A stretch of DNA of 64,000 nucleotides from Bisgaardia hudsonensis (GCF_004345785.1 NZ_SLXI01000001.1:124001-188000), one strand, 5' to 3'; positions 48,971-60,444 are shown, counted from the first letter of the stretch. Program-made: numbers and translations. The notes: generated from the letters alone by a model not told the origin.

Positions 48971-49666
48971 TTGGCTGATCAATTATTACTTCCGATTCAT
49001 CAGATTGATGATGATACATTAGAAAATTTCAATAGTGATAACAATTTATCATTATTAAGTTCTTTACAAAAAAATTTTGAAAAACAACAACAACAATTTT
49101 TTTATATTTGGGGAATTAAAAGTAGTGGAAAAACGCATCTACTTAAGGCTTGCTCTAACTATTTTTTTACACAACAACGTTCAGCTATCTACATACCCTT
49201 GCATAAATCTCATTATTTTTCCCCTGCTGTTTTAGATGGACTTGAAAACCAAGAATTAGTTTGCTTAGATAATCTTCAATCAGTTGTATCCAATTCAGAA
49301 TGGGAGCTTGCTATCTTTGATTTATTCAATCGAATAAAAGAAAGTGGTAAAACTATTTTACTTATTAGTGCTAATCAATCACCATTAGCCATTGATATAA
49401 AACTACCAGATTTATCTTCTCGTTTATCTTGGGGAGAAATTTATCAGTTAATGCCATTAAATGAAAAGCAAAAAATAGAAGTGTTACAGCACAATGCGCG
49501 AGGAAAAGGTATTGAATTATCTGATGAAACAGCCAATTTTTTGTTTAAACGTCTAGATAGAGATTTAAATGAGTTACTAAAAACTTTAACATTACTTGAT
49601 AAAGCTTCATTACAATCTCATCGAAAATTAACTATTCCTTTCGTAAAAGAAATTCTTCATTTGTAA
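48971..49666 (+). CDS. hda: DnaA inactivator Hda
   Basis: AAA+ protein related to DnaA that, with the DNA clamp, stimulates DnaA-ATP hydrolysis and prevents re-initiation. The 231 residues have a P-loop in YIWGIKSSGKTHLLKACSN, Walker B-like LVCLDNLQSV, SRLSWGEIYQLMPL (arginine finger region) and the C-terminal HRKLTIPFVKEILHL. The start is TTG 48971 (MADQLLLPIHQ), with the clamp-binding peptide QLLLPI right after it, which fits this start. No ATG exists at a suitable place. It lies 72 bases after uraA. Confidence 0.93.
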   Translation: MADQLLLPIHQIDDDTLENFNSDNNLSLLSSLQKNFEKQQQQFFYIWGIKSSGKTHLLKACSNYFFTQQRSAIYIPLHKSHYFSPAVLDGLENQELVCLDNLQSVVSNSEWELAIFDLFNRIKESGKTILLISANQSPLAIDIKLPDLSSRLSWGEIYQLMPLNEKQKIEVLQHNARGKGIELSDETANFLFKRLDRDLNELLKTLTLLDKASLQSHRKLTIPFVKEILHL

Positions 49667-49670
49667 TATA

Positions 49671-50324
49671 TTATTTACAAATAGTTTTATATAAAACTTT
49701 TGATGTGTTTTGAATATTGCGTTTAGCAATATGCATACCATATTTGTTTTCATCATTCTGAATATTTTGAGCATTTTCGGGATCTTTTATATTAAAAATA
49801 GGGGCATACTGGGTATATTTAGGCGCGTTCTTTGAATAAATGGTAGCGCTGGTAATACTTGCATAATATTCATTCTCTCGTTTATCAAAGTAATAGGTCC
49901 TAGAGTCAGTAATATCAACACCATATTGAGATTGGTATCCTTTACAAATCCCCGCACCTGATTCAAAGATTGTATGTGAGGTTGTATTTTCACCTATTTT
50001 ATACATTTCAAACTTTGTGCTACCACCAAGATAATCTTTATTTTTATTAGAAAGATCTGTATCCAATATTTTTTGAGATGTTGTAGTAAGATAGGCGGTT
50101 TGCTGATTATTTGTTTTTTCTTTCTCATTAATGAAATAAAGAAATTTACTCTCTGACTGTTCTAATTCTAAAGGCTCATCTAAAATATCCTTATTTTTTA
50201 TGACACCTTCTTCTGAGAAGTGAATAGAATAATTTTCCGCATCAGCATATTTAGGAAATACAAATGAAAAAATAATAGTAAATAAAATAAATTTGTAATA
50301 ATCAGTTACCCTAATTAAATTCAT
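49671..50324 (-). CDS. Secreted protein of unknown function
   Basis: I do not recognise this protein. ATG 50324 has AAGGA five bases upstream and gives 217 residues with a signal peptide: MNLIRVTDYYKF, a hydrophobic core ILFTIIFSFVFP, and possible cleavage in KYADA-EN. The mature part is hydrophilic, rich in Asn, Tyr, Lys and Thr, and has two cysteines (AGICKGYQ in the middle and ICK at the very end) that could form a disulfide. Its stop is four bases after that of convergent hda. Codon and base use look more AT-rich than in neighbours, which would suit an accessory gene. The frame is open a little further upstream but without a better start. Confidence 0.7.
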   Translation of the reverse strand: MNLIRVTDYYKFILFTIIFSFVFPKYADAENYSIHFSEEGVIKNKDILDEPLELEQSESKFLYFINEKEKTNNQQTAYLTTTSQKILDTDLSNKNKDYLGGSTKFEMYKIGENTTSHTIFESGAGICKGYQSQYGVDITDSRTYYFDKRENEYYASITSATIYSKNAPKYTQYAPIFNIKDPENAQNIQNDENKYGMHIAKRNIQNTSKVLYKTICK

Positions 50325-50480
50325 ATTATTCCTTTGCATATAACAAAATATATTATTATCTTGGAAACATTTAATCATCTTATTAATTTGTTGAGTATAT
50401 TACCTAATATTAAGTAGTATGACTAGATATTTATATTTAGATATTTGTTATACATTTTACAATTAATGTATTTAGTAGCT

Positions 50481-51356
50481 TTATTTAATATTTTCACTTG
50501 CCATATGAATACTTTTCTTCAAAACTTCAACTCTAGGATCATCTTTTGGTAATAAACGCAACATCATTGACCAAGTTGCGACTGCCATTTTATAATCTTC
50601 CCTTTCAAAGTATTGAAATGCTAATAAACTAAGAGCTTGCAAGTTTGTATGTTCAACTCTTAGTACTTCTCTTAATAATGTTGTTCCCTTTATCTTATCT
50701 GCTTCATCATTAGCAAGCATTAAGAGTTGAGCATAAGATATTTTATATCTAATATTATTAGGATCGAGCTTGTAAGCACGCCCATAGCTATCGTGGGCAA
50801 GTTGCCCATTTTCTTGAGCCATTGCGACTTGACCTAATAGCCACCAATCTTCTGCATTATTCGGTTCTTTTTGTAATTTTAAACGCAAAGCAATAATAAA
50901 TTGCTGTAATTCTGAATCATCAAGCGGTTTTGTTTCTTCTTCCTTTAGGCGTTCATAAAAGTGCGGTAACTTTTCGACTGTTTTCTCAAGCATCATTTCC
51001 TCTTTCCAAGAACCTGTTGCGGTATAGGAGAGTGTTGAGATAATTAGTAATCCAAGAAAACCAGATACGAACCAAATTTTTCCAAGAACAGTATTGTTAT
51101 TTACTACTTCTTTTTGTTTTAAAGGAATATCTTGCAATAGTGATTGTTGTAGTTCAGTTTTTAATTGTTCACTATTTGATATTAATCCTTGCTGTTCATC
51201 TTCTTCAAGTTCTTGTAAGCGATTAAAGTAAAAAGTTTTATTCAGTTTATCTCGATCAACACTTTCTTGTTTTGTTAATTTTTTTTGCAATAAAGGATAG
51301 AAACACAATAATGCAATTGCAAATGTTAATAAGCTAGTAATTATCCAAAAATTCAT
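50481..51356 (-). CDS. ccmI: Cytochrome c maturation protein CcmI (TPR protein)
   Basis: Inner-membrane chaperone that holds apocytochrome c for haem ligation. Two N-terminal membrane helices (residues 3-20 and about 100-115) with a short loop between them, then a periplasmic TPR region from about residue 140 (EDWWLLGQVAMAQENGQLAHDSYGRAYKLDPNNIRYKISYAQLLM). Organisation matches CcmI/CcmH C-terminal parts; NrfG is similar. Last gene of the ccm operon, four bases after ccmH. It contains an uptake signal at 50959-50967. Confidence 0.88.
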   Translation of the reverse strand: MNFWIITSLLTFAIALLCFYPLLQKKLTKQESVDRDKLNKTFYFNRLQELEEDEQQGLISNSEQLKTELQQSLLQDIPLKQKEVVNNNTVLGKIWFVSGFLGLLIISTLSYTATGSWKEEMMLEKTVEKLPHFYERLKEEETKPLDDSELQQFIIALRLKLQKEPNNAEDWWLLGQVAMAQENGQLAHDSYGRAYKLDPNNIRYKISYAQLLMLANDEADKIKGTTLLREVLRVEHTNLQALSLLAFQYFEREDYKMAVATWSMMLRLLPKDDPRVEVLKKSIHMASENIK

Positions 51357-51359
51357 TGA

Positions 51360-51857
51360 TTATTTTCCTTTATTATTTAGCAGTGCTTGTAAACGGGCTC
51401 GTTCTTCATCCGTTAAGATTTGTTCTTCGGATTCAATATTATTTTTATTATTTTTTATTGTACTAGTACTAGATTGTCTATGTAATACAAAGAATATACC
51501 TAATAAAATAAGAATGATAGGAATGATCCATAAAAGAGATGTTGCTATTGTAATTGGTGGATCATAGGTAATAAAATTTCCATAACGATCGATCATATAT
51601 TGGGTAATTTCCTCTTTGGTTTTACCTGCTTCTAGCAATTCAAATACTTTTGCTCGCATATCCACAGAAATACTTGCATTTGAATCGGCAATACTATTAT
51701 TTTGGCACTGCGGACAACGCAATGCTTGAGTAAGGGAATGGTAGTCTTCTTCCTGCTGTATTGATTTAAAATTTAACGCTTCAATAGCAGCGAAAGAAAA
51801 AGAAGTAAACAGTATCCCTAAAAAAAGTGCGGTAATAAAATAGAACGATTTTCTCAT
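51360..51857 (-). CDS. ccmH: Cytochrome c maturation protein CcmH (thiol oxidoreductase)
   Basis: Membrane-anchored, periplasmic protein that keeps the CXXCH of apocytochromes reduced. The 165 residues have a signal/anchor, the LRCPQCQNNSIADSNASISVDMRAKVFE motif (CPQC redox pair), the YGNFITYDPP stretch, and a C-terminal helix TSLLWIIPIILILLGIFFVL. Overlaps the stop of ccmG by one base. An uptake signal lies at 51825-51833. Confidence 0.93.
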   Translation of the reverse strand: MRKSFYFITALFLGILFTSFSFAAIEALNFKSIQQEEDYHSLTQALRCPQCQNNSIADSNASISVDMRAKVFELLEAGKTKEEITQYMIDRYGNFITYDPPITIATSLLWIIPIILILLGIFFVLHRQSSTSTIKNNKNNIESEEQILTDEERARLQALLNNKGK

Positions 51858-52405
51858 TATTTTAACTCAGTTAATTTATTGTAAATTGGTGCTAATGTTT
51901 CTTGCCAAACTTTTTCATTGATATCACCTGTATGTCGATATTGAATAATTCCTTGACCATCAACAATAAAGGTTTCAGGTGCACCATAAACGCCTAGATC
52001 AAGACCTAATGCCCCTTTTTCATCTTTTATGGTAACTTGATAAGGATTGCCTAAATCTTTTAACCATTTTTGAGCTTTATCTGTTTGATCTTTATAATCA
52101 ATGCCGATGATTGTGATACCTTTTTTTGCCAGCTTATTAAGATATTTATGTTCCGCATAGCAAGTAGGACACCACGTCGCCCATACGTTAATTAACAATG
52201 GCTTCCCTTGTTGAAAAAGAGATTTATCATAAAGTTTTTGATCATCATTGAGATCTTGTAGTTTGTTAATCGGAACAGATTTACCTATTAATGCACTTTC
52301 TAACGCTTTAGGATCCTGTCCTTGTGCATTACGCTGTAATTGAACAAAAAAGGCAATAGTTAAGCCTAAAAATAAAATAAGTGGAATATAAAGTTTTTTA
52401 TTCAT
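51857..52405 (-). CDS. ccmG: Thiol:disulfide interchange protein CcmG/DsbE
   Basis: Periplasmic thioredoxin-like protein tethered by an N-terminal helix (residues 4-22). The active site is WATWCPTCYAEHKYL, and GAPETFIVDGQGIIQYRHTGDI is the typical DsbE end. 182 residues. It reduces apocytochrome thiols with CcmH. Next to ccmF and ccmH in the operon. Confidence 0.94.
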   Translation of the reverse strand: MNKKLYIPLILFLGLTIAFFVQLQRNAQGQDPKALESALIGKSVPINKLQDLNDDQKLYDKSLFQQGKPLLINVWATWCPTCYAEHKYLNKLAKKGITIIGIDYKDQTDKAQKWLKDLGNPYQVTIKDEKGALGLDLGVYGAPETFIVDGQGIIQYRHTGDINEKVWQETLAPIYNKLTELK

Positions 52406-52440
52406 TATTAATAACCTGTTTATTTACAAGGACTGAGCGT

Positions 52441-54393
52441 TTAATTATATTTTTTTAACAGTTTGGAAAAGCGATAGCGGCGATCAAAAATACAAAGTAA
52501 TCCACCTAATACCATAAACAAGCCCCCTATCCAAATCCAGCGAATAAATGGTTTATAATATAAACGTAATGCCCAAGCATTATTACCTAAACTTTCCCCT
52601 AAAGCGACATAAAGATCACGACTAAATCCCCAATCAATAGCGGCTTCAGTCATCGACATTTTACTTACTGTATAAAAACGTTTTTCAGCGTAAAGCGTAG
52701 TTTCAAATTTACCATTTTTATAAATATCAATTTGTGCTTTTCCGCCTTGATAATTAGCACCATTTGCGTCTGAAATACCTTGGAATTTAAAATCATAATC
52801 AGCAATATTTACTGTATCACCGACAGACATTCTTACATCACGTTCAACGCTATAATTTTGACTAAAAGCGATGCCCCAAACTGTCATCGCTACCCCTAAA
52901 TGTGCAAGAATCATTCCCCAATGAGAACGAGAAAGTTTGCTTATTCCTACGAAAAAAGGATGACGATGTGTTGCTCTTGCGTGAAGTTCATAAAGGGAAA
53001 GTATTACGATAAATACGGACATCATCGTACCGATAGTCGCCGTAACCGTAATTTTATCTTGTAAGAAATAAGGTAAAGCAAAGCCTGCTACTAGCATAAT
53101 GATTAGACTAATTATTGCTGGTAAGCGAATAGCAGATAGCTGATCTCTACGCCATTTTATTAATGGTCCAATGCCAAGTAAAAGTGCAAAAGGAATCATT
53201 AAATACAAAAACATTTGATTAAAGAATGGTGCACCAACAGAAATAGAGCCTAGTCCAAGTTGTTTGTGAATTAGTGGTAACAATGTGCCAAGAAAAACAA
53301 CCGCTAGTGCAGCCATCAACAAAACATTATTTAATAATAATCCAGTTTCTCTAGAAACGGTTTCCGCATTGTTTTTAGAACGAATTTGATTACCTTTATA
53401 AGCATATAACGTTAGTGAGCCACCAATGACAATAATTAAATAAATTAATATATAGAGTCCACGAGTAGGATCAGATGCAAAAGCGTGTACGGAAACTAAA
53501 ATTCCTGAACGAACTAAGAATGTGCCTAGTAAGCAGAGTGAAAATGCCAAAATAGCCAATAAGACTGTCCAAGCTTTAAAGGAACTACGTTTTTCGGTTA
53601 CTGCAAGTGAATGCAATAGTCCAGTGCCAGCTAACCAAGGCATTAATGAGGCATTTTCAACGGGATCCCAGAACCACCATCCACCCCAACCGAGTTCGTA
53701 GTAAGCCCACCAAGAACCAAGAACAATACCTAATGTTAAGAAAATCCAAGCTGCCATTGTCCAAGGTCTTGACCATCTTGCCCAAGCTGTATCAAGTTTA
53801 CCCGTCATTAATGAGGCAATAGCAAAACAAAATGCAACAGAAAAGCCAACATATCCCATATAAAGGAGTGGAGGATGAAAAATTAATCCAACATCTTGTA
53901 ATAAAGGATTGAGTTCTCTACCATCTACTGGAAAATCAGGAAATGTTCTATCAAATGGATTGGATGTAAATAAGATAAAGACGAGGAAGCCTATGGTAAT
54001 AATGCCCATAATACCTAATACACGAGCAATGGCTTCTTCAGGGAGCTGCTTACTAAATAATGCAACAGTCGCTCCCCAAAAAGTTAATAGCCAAATCCAA
54101 AGTAATAACGACCCTTCGTGAGATCCCCAAACTGCAGAGAGACGATATTCAATGGGTAAATTGGTATTAGAATTATTTACTACATATTGAACAGAGAAAT
54201 CATTGGTTGCAAATAAATAAAATAACGCACCAAATGCAAATGTTAAACTGACAAATAGAGCATAAGTCATTGGGCGAGCGAAAGACATTAATTGAGTGTT
54301 GCCTTTTTCTGCTCCCCATAGCGGTAAAATCGCTTGGAATATTGAAATAGCTAAACCAAGTGCTAATGCATAATTACCTAATTCAGCAATCAT
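52441..54393 (-). CDS. ccmF: Haem lyase subunit CcmF
   Basis: Large membrane protein that joins haem to apocytochrome c. The 650 residues hold about 15 helices and the tryptophan-rich periplasmic motif [29 protein letters not shown], with conserved histidines in [11 protein letters not shown] and [13 protein letters not shown]. Start [20 protein letters not shown]. Its start overlaps the end of ccmE by four bases. Confidence 0.97.
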   Translation of the reverse strand: MIAELGNYALALGLAISIFQAILPLWGAEKGNTQLMSFARPMTYALFVSLTFAFGALFYLFATNDFSVQYVVNNSNTNLPIEYRLSAVWGSHEGSLLLWIWLLTFWGATVALFSKQLPEEAIARVLGIMGIITIGFLVFILFTSNPFDRTFPDFPVDGRELNPLLQDVGLIFHPPLLYMGYVGFSVAFCFAIASLMTGKLDTAWARWSRPWTMAAWIFLTLGIVLGSWWAYYELGWGGWWFWDPVENASLMPWLAGTGLLHSLAVTEKRSSFKAWTVLLAILAFSLCLLGTFLVRSGILVSVHAFASDPTRGLYILIYLIIVIGGSLTLYAYKGNQIRSKNNAETVSRETGLLLNNVLLMAALAVVFLGTLLPLIHKQLGLGSISVGAPFFNQMFLYLMIPFALLLGIGPLIKWRRDQLSAIRLPAIISLIIMLVAGFALPYFLQDKITVTATIGTMMSVFIVILSLYELHARATHRHPFFVGISKLSRSHWGMILAHLGVAMTVWGIAFSQNYSVERDVRMSVGDTVNIADYDFKFQGISDANGANYQGGKAQIDIYKNGKFETTLYAEKRFYTVSKMSMTEAAIDWGFSRDLYVALGESLGNNAWALRLYYKPFIRWIWIGGLFMVLGGLLCIFDRRYRFSKLLKKYN

Positions 54394-54923
54394 TTGTAAC
54401 CTTCTTTTTTCATATCCATCTCTTTACTTTGACGATCTTTTTCACTTTCCCCTTGTAGATCGGCGATTCCCATTGGTTTATGTACTTTTTGCATTTGATC
54501 ACTAAGTTCTGGTGGTACATAATTTTCATCGTGTTTAGCAAGAACTTCTGTCGCTTGTAATACAGTCGGTTGAATTAGTACACCTTGTGCCACAATACCT
54601 TGACCTTCTCTAAATAAATCAGGAAGAATGCCTTCATATTCAACGGTAATAGCAGGTCCTATGTCATTTAGATCAAATTTAACTTTGAGGCTTTTTTCAT
54701 CACGATGAACTGTTCCTGTTACGACCATTCCACCGACACGAATACGTTGTCCTACTTCTGGTTTAGTGCTGGCGTCATCATTTTTCCCATAAATAATCTC
54801 TGATGGGGTATAAAACAAGTCAATATTTTGGCGTAAAGCATATAACACTAATCCCGTAGCGATAGTGACACCAAGTAGGATAAATAGAATAATTGATAAT
54901 CTTGATTTACGTCTAGGATTCAT
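54390..54923 (-). CDS. ccmE: Haem chaperone CcmE
   Basis: Periplasmic chaperone that binds haem covalently through a histidine. I chose ATG 54923 ([18 protein letters not shown]) for its AGAGG and family N-terminus; the frame is open further 5' within ccmD. The 177 residues have an N-terminal anchor, [33 protein letters not shown], and the haem-binding [13 protein letters not shown] with the conserved HDENY. The start overlaps ccmD by 11 bases. Confidence 0.95.
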   Translation of the reverse strand: MNPRRKSRLSIILFILLGVTIATGLVLYALRQNIDLFYTPSEIIYGKNDDASTKPEVGQRIRVGGMVVTGTVHRDEKSLKVKFDLNDIGPAITVEYEGILPDLFREGQGIVAQGVLIQPTVLQATEVLAKHDENYVPPELSDQMQKVHKPMGIADLQGESEKDRQSKEMDMKKEGYK

Positions 54924-55119
54924 AGCGACCTCTTGATGTGGTATTTTGGCGTAATTCACGTTGTTTTTCTCTTTTAATTTCTTGGAATAGGGCTTTTTTA
55001 CTGTAAACACTCTCCAAGCCTAATATAACAATCGCAATAAAAGAAATACCATAAGAAAGCCAGACATAGAAGCCATAGCCACCCATATTAAAAAAATCAC
55101 TCCAAGTTTCAAAAAACAT
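54913..55119 (-). CDS. ccmD: Small membrane protein CcmD
   Basis: Anchors the CcmABC haem exporter to CcmE. The 68 residues contain one helix ([19 protein letters not shown]) and a basic C-terminal tail. ATG 55119 has GAGG upstream; a TTG 15 bases earlier is less likely. Its end overlaps the start of ccmE. Confidence 0.88.
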   Translation of the reverse strand: MFFETWSDFFNMGGYGFYVWLSYGISFIAIVILGLESVYSKKALFQEIKREKQRELRQNTTSRGRYES

Positions 55120-55160
55120 ATCTTTCCTCAACAATAAAATATATAAAAATTAAAATGCGG

Positions 55161-55892
55161 TTATTTCACTAAGGATCTTACCCAAGGGCGTTTATTTTCT
55201 TCTTTCAATAGTGCAACACGGTAACGAACTAAACTAAACCAAATATATAAAGTCATAAAACCAAAAATACATAAAATTAAAGGAATAAGCATTGGCGTTG
55301 CAATTGATGGCTTTTCAAATTTTGTGATACTTGCTCCTTGATGTAAGGTATTCCACCATTCTACAGAAAAATGAATAATTGGTAGATTGATAACGCCAAC
55401 AATACATAAAATTCCAGCTGCTTTTGCCCCAATGTTTCTATCTTGAAATGCTGTATAAAGAGCCATTACACCTAAATATAGGAAAAATAAGATTAATTCT
55501 GCTGTTAATCTGGCATCCCAAACCCACCAAGTTCCCCACATTGGTTTCCCCCAAACTGCACCTGTAACTAGGGCGAGAAAAGTGAATACCGCACCAATAG
55601 GTGCCATCGCCACCATTGCAATATGTGCTTGTCTAATTTGCCACACTAAAGCCACGATGGCCGCAATTGCCATTGAACCATAAATACCCATTGACCATAT
55701 CGCTGTTGGTACGTGTATGTACATAATACGGAAACTATTACCTTGTTGATAATCCGCTGGCGCATAAGCTAATCCCCAAACAACGCCAATACCTAATAAA
55801 ATAATAGTAATAACAGCAAAGAACGGAATAAATTTACCGCATAAATGATACTGAGTTTCTGGTTTTGCATAAGGGTGTAACCATTTCCACAT
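55161..55892 (-). CDS. ccmC: Haem exporter membrane subunit CcmC
   Basis: Membrane protein that loads haem onto CcmE. The 243 residues have six helices and the tryptophan-rich motif GAVWGKPMWGTWWVWDARLTAELILFFLYLG, with two likely haem-ligand histidines (in YIHVPTAIW and IIHFSVEWWNTLHQG). Between ccmB and ccmD, 15 bases after ccmB. Confidence 0.96.
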   Translation of the reverse strand: MWKWLHPYAKPETQYHLCGKFIPFFAVITIILLGIGVVWGLAYAPADYQQGNSFRIMYIHVPTAIWSMGIYGSMAIAAIVALVWQIRQAHIAMVAMAPIGAVFTFLALVTGAVWGKPMWGTWWVWDARLTAELILFFLYLGVMALYTAFQDRNIGAKAAGILCIVGVINLPIIHFSVEWWNTLHQGASITKFEKPSIATPMLIPLILCIFGFMTLYIWFSLVRYRVALLKEENKRPWVRSLVK

Positions 55893-55907
55893 TATTTTTT
55901 ATCCTTC

Positions 55908-56573
55908 TTATTGATCCAAACTAATTCTTAATGCTGCAGCAATGGCAAAAGGCGATAAAGTTATTGCTACAGCTAAAAAAGCCCCTAAAATAGCCAGCTG
56001 TCCATTATAGGGAAAATGTAATGTTGCTGCATCTAAAATTGATGCTGAAAATATTAAAACGGGAATAAACAAAGGTAATACAAGTAAACTTAGTAATACG
56101 CCGCCTTTGCGTAATCCAACAGTTAATGCAACGCCAATAGCGCCGATACAGCTTAAAATCGGTGTGCCGATTAACAAGGTTAATACTAATGCCCACCAAA
56201 TATGTATATCTAAAGAAAGTAGTAGTGCGGCAATAGGTGATAATAAAATCAGAGGCAATCCAGTTAATAGCCAATGAGCAATGACTTTTGCTAAAGCAGT
56301 TAATACTAATGGCTGGTTTAATAAAACTAATTGTTCCAATGAACCGTCTGCAAAGTCATCCCTAAACAAACGTTCAAAAGAGAGTAAGGCAGAAAGTAAC
56401 GCTGCGACCCAAGCAATGCCGGGAGCTATTTTCGCTAATAATTTTGGATCAGGACCAACAACCAACGGAAATAAAGTTAAAATAATTAAAAAAAACCATA
56501 AAGGGTTTAAGATTTCCGCTTTTTTACGCATTGCAATTTGCAATTCTCGTTTAATTATTTGAGTAAATATCAT
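55908..56573 (-). CDS. ccmB: Haem exporter permease CcmB
   Basis: Membrane partner of the CcmA ATPase; 221 residues and six helices, with the typical [24 protein letters not shown] and [42 protein letters not shown]. Overlaps ccmA by four bases. Confidence 0.95.
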   Translation of the reverse strand: MIFTQIIKRELQIAMRKKAEILNPLWFFLIILTLFPLVVGPDPKLLAKIAPGIAWVAALLSALLSFERLFRDDFADGSLEQLVLLNQPLVLTALAKVIAHWLLTGLPLILLSPIAALLLSLDIHIWWALVLTLLIGTPILSCIGAIGVALTVGLRKGGVLLSLLVLPLFIPVLIFSASILDAATLHFPYNGQLAILGAFLAVAITLSPFAIAAALRISLDQ

Positions 56574-57217
56574 TGTTCGTCACCCAAATACTGAAAGTTT
56601 TCTAATTGTACTGATTTTAATAATTGGCTCGGTACTTCTTGATGGCTTGTTAAGATCACAATTCCACCCGCTTGTGTTTGTTTTTCAAAAAGTGCGGTTA
56701 ATTCCGCTACACCATTTTTATCAATAGCGTTAAAGGGTTCATCTAATATCCAAAGGGGAACTTTTGTCAGCCATAATCGAGCTAAAGCAATACGTTTTTG
56801 CTGACCCGCAGATAGTTGACTTGCGACAATATCTTCCTTACCAATTAAACCAACTTTTGCTAAGCTATCCCATAGAATATCATCACCTTGTTTGCAATGG
56901 CTTATCTTTTGATAAAACTGTAAATTTTCCCAAGCAGTTAGTTCTGGTTTTATACCCGAATAATGCCCTAAATAGAGTAAGTGTTGATAATATTCTTCAC
57001 GATTTTTCGTAATTTCAAGATTATTCCACCGCACTTCTCCTTTTAGTGGCTGTGCAAGCCCCACTAAAATGCGTAATAAACTGGTTTTTCCTATGCCGTT
57101 ATGCCCTTTAATTTGCACAAAATCGCCCGATTGCCAAGTTAGTGATAAATCACTAAAAAGGCGTTTATCTCCTCGTTGACAAGAAAGCTGTTCAATTTGT
57201 AATAGGTTATTAAACAT
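56570..57217 (-). CDS. ccmA: Haem exporter ATP-binding protein CcmA
   Basis: ATPase of the Ccm system, 215 residues: Walker [22 protein letters not shown], signature [17 protein letters not shown], Walker [13 protein letters not shown]. First gene of ccmABCDEFGHI, which runs for about 6.7 kb without a terminator. Two uptake-signal cores lie inside (56690-56698 and 57028-57036). Confidence 0.95.
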   Translation of the reverse strand: MFNNLLQIEQLSCQRGDKRLFSDLSLTWQSGDFVQIKGHNGIGKTSLLRILVGLAQPLKGEVRWNNLEITKNREEYYQHLLYLGHYSGIKPELTAWENLQFYQKISHCKQGDDILWDSLAKVGLIGKEDIVASQLSAGQQKRIALARLWLTKVPLWILDEPFNAIDKNGVAELTALFEKQTQAGGIVILTSHQEVPSQLLKSVQLENFQYLGDEQ

Positions 57218-57516
57218 AATGGCTAATTTTATCTATTTTTGATTGGTGTATTCTATCATAATCTTTTTGAATGATGTAATTATTGTTGATAAAAAACTAT
57301 ACCCATTTAGTTGTAACTAAGGTGTTTTATTGATTTATCGCAAATTATTTTTTGCTTATATTTTAACGTAAGATAATCTAGAATTTTGGTATAAAAAATA
57401 TCTAATTTTATTACTTTTAGATTGTATATTCTGACTTTATTGATTTTTGTAGTTTTTTATCCTTATTTTTGTTTGTTTTTGTACTTTTAATTTATATAAA
57501 AATCTAAAAAATTCAT
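57218..57516. other. Divergent gap between ccmA and leu, upstream part
   Basis: AT-rich, with no gene I can support. The ccmA promoter must be here; a weak FNR-like sequence (TTGAT-TTAT-CGCAA near 57332) was seen but matches poorly. Confidence 0.4.
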
Positions 57517-57544
57517 TTGACAGATTATATGTAATCAGTATGAT
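57517..57544 (+). promoter_or_regulatory. Promoter of the leu operon
   Basis: TTGACA at 57517-57522 and TATGAT at 57539-57544, with a 16-base spacer, 34 bases upstream of the leader peptide ATG. Confidence 0.75.
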
Positions 57545-57577
57545 GAAGTTGTTTGTTAATTTATGGATTTTTATTTT

Positions 57578-57658
57578 ATGTTTAATTTTGTTTCTTTATT
57601 ACTCAATCTCATTCTTGCATATTCTTTATGCGGATTGGTTGTGAATAAAAAACAGTAA
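57578..57658 (+). CDS. leuL: Leu operon leader peptide
   Basis: 26-codon reading frame beginning MFNFVSLLLNLIL and ending VVNKKQ. Seven of 26 codons are leucine: TTA TTA CTC, then CTC, CTT, TTA and TTG, the first five of them within 21 bases (57596-57616). An in-frame ATG at 57563 would add five residues. It sits between the promoter and the terminator at 57682, so ribosome stalling at leucine codons can report leucine supply. Not listed by length-limited gene finders. Confidence 0.8.
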   Translation: MFNFVSLLLNLILAYSLCGLVVNKKQ

Positions 57659-57707
57659 AATGTAAAAGAATTTAAACCAAGACCCGCATAAAAATGCGGG
57701 TTTTTTT
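57625..57707 (+). promoter_or_regulatory. Attenuator of the leu operon (antiterminator and terminator)
   Basis: Terminator: ACCCGCAT (57682-57689) with ATGCGGGT (57694-57701), loop AAAA, T run to 57707. Antiterminator: TTTATGCGG (57625-57633) can pair with CCGCATAAA (57684-57692) and TTGGTT (57635-57640) with AACCAA (57675-57680), leaving a small internal loop. The first strand lies inside the leader peptide frame after most of the leucine codons. A ribosome waiting at those codons frees it and blocks the terminator; one that reaches the stop at 57656 covers it. Confidence 0.8.
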
Positions 57708-57765
57708 ATATTTATAGCTCGTATTTTTAAGCAAATAATAAAATCAATTTGGAAGGATTATCGTT

Positions 57766-59319
57766 ATGAGAACAGATCAAGTAATTATTTTTGATACAAC
57801 ATTGAGAGATGGCGAGCAGGCGTTAAAAGCAAGTTTAACGGTTAAAGAAAAATTGCAAATTGCATTTGCTTTGGAACGTTTAGGGGTAGATGTTATGGAA
57901 GTGGGCTTTCCGGTTTCCTCTCGAGGTGATTTTGAGTCAGTACAAACAATTGCAAAACATATAAAAAATAGTCGGGTTTGTGGTTTATCTCGAGCGATAG
58001 ATAAAGACATTGATGTAGCTGCAGAAGCACTACGTGTCGCAGAAGCTTTCCGTATTCATACTTTTATTGCCACTTCAGCATTGCATGTGGAAGCAAAATT
58101 AAAAAAGACATTTGATGATGTGGTGGATATGGCGATTAATGCAGTTAAACGTGCCAGACGTTATACCGATGATGTTGAATTTTCTTGTGAAGATGCAGGA
58201 AGAACTGGTGTTGATAATATTTGCCGTGTAGTTGAAGCGGCAATCAAAGCTGGTGCAACAACGGTTAATATTCCAGATACCGTTGGTTATTGTTTACCAA
58301 TGGAATATGGCAACATTATTGCAAATGTGATGAATAGAGTGCCGAATATTGATAAAGCAATAGTTTCTGTACATTGCCATAATGATTTAGGTATGGCTAC
58401 GGCAAACTCATTAACAGCGATTCAAAATGGAGCAAGACAAATTGAGTGTACTATTAATGGTATCGGTGAGCGAGCGGGTAATACGGCTTTGGAAGAAGTG
58501 GTGATGGCAATCAAGACTCGCCAAGATTTATTTGCTATTGATACGAGAATTAACACAAAAGAAATTCATCGAGTCAGTCAAATGGTAAGCCAGCTTTGTA
58601 ATATGCCAATTCAACCAAATAAAGCCATTGTGGGATCGAATGCGTTTGCACATTCTTCTGGGATTCATCAAGACGGTATGGTTAAAAATAAAAATACTTA
58701 TGAAATTTTGTCCCCTGAAAGTATTGGTTTGAAAAAAGAAAAATTAAATTTAACCGCAAGATCAGGTCGTGCAGCGGTTAAAAATCATATGGAAGCGATG
58801 GGCTATCAAGAAAGTGAGTATGATTTAGATAAACTTTATACTGCATTTTTAACTTTAGCGGATAAAAAAGGTCAAGTATTTGATTATGATTTAGAGGCAT
58901 TAGCCTTTATTGATATGCAACAAGGTGATGAAGATCGTTTACATTTAGATGTGATTACCTCCCAAATGATGAGCCATTTACCCGCGTCAGCTTTTGTTCA
59001 GGTTGAACTAGATGGTAAAAAATATAGTGAAGTGTCTAATGGTGGAAACGGACCTGTTGATGCGGTATTTAATGCTATTCTAAAAATTACTCAAATTGAT
59101 TTAGTGATGCTTAATTATAATTTGACCGCAAAAGGTGAAGGCGCCGAAGCTTTGGGACAGGTGGATATTGTCGTAGAACATAGTGGTCGCCGTTTTCACG
59201 GGGTTGGTTTAGCTACAGATATTGTTGAAGCCTCTGCTCGTGCATTAATTCATGCGATTAATGCTATTTATCGCTCACAACAAGTTGCCGATATTAAATC
59301 AAGTAAAGTGGCAAATTAG
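57766..59319 (+). CDS. leuA: 2-isopropylmalate synthase LeuA
   Basis: First step of leucine synthesis, joining acetyl-CoA and 2-oxoisovalerate. The 517 residues have the catalytic [17 protein letters not shown] at the N-terminus, [28 protein letters not shown], and the C-terminal allosteric domain (about residues 390-517) where leucine binds. AAGGA precedes ATG 57766. First structural gene of leuABCD, behind the attenuator. Confidence 0.97.
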   Translation: MRTDQVIIFDTTLRDGEQALKASLTVKEKLQIAFALERLGVDVMEVGFPVSSRGDFESVQTIAKHIKNSRVCGLSRAIDKDIDVAAEALRVAEAFRIHTFIATSALHVEAKLKKTFDDVVDMAINAVKRARRYTDDVEFSCEDAGRTGVDNICRVVEAAIKAGATTVNIPDTVGYCLPMEYGNIIANVMNRVPNIDKAIVSVHCHNDLGMATANSLTAIQNGARQIECTINGIGERAGNTALEEVVMAIKTRQDLFAIDTRINTKEIHRVSQMVSQLCNMPIQPNKAIVGSNAFAHSSGIHQDGMVKNKNTYEILSPESIGLKKEKLNLTARSGRAAVKNHMEAMGYQESEYDLDKLYTAFLTLADKKGQVFDYDLEALAFIDMQQGDEDRLHLDVITSQMMSHLPASAFVQVELDGKKYSEVSNGGNGPVDAVFNAILKITQIDLVMLNYNLTAKGEGAEALGQVDIVVEHSGRRFHGVGLATDIVEASARALIHAINAIYRSQQVADIKSSKVAN

Positions 59320-59324
59320 ACTAA

Positions 59325-60413
<1,089 letters not shown>

Positions 60414-60444
60414 TCGATTGTGAATAAAAACAAACGAAAAAATG

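Noticed and set aside
57325-57350. FNR-like sequence before ccmA
   Set aside because: Only the left half matches; too many mismatches on the right.
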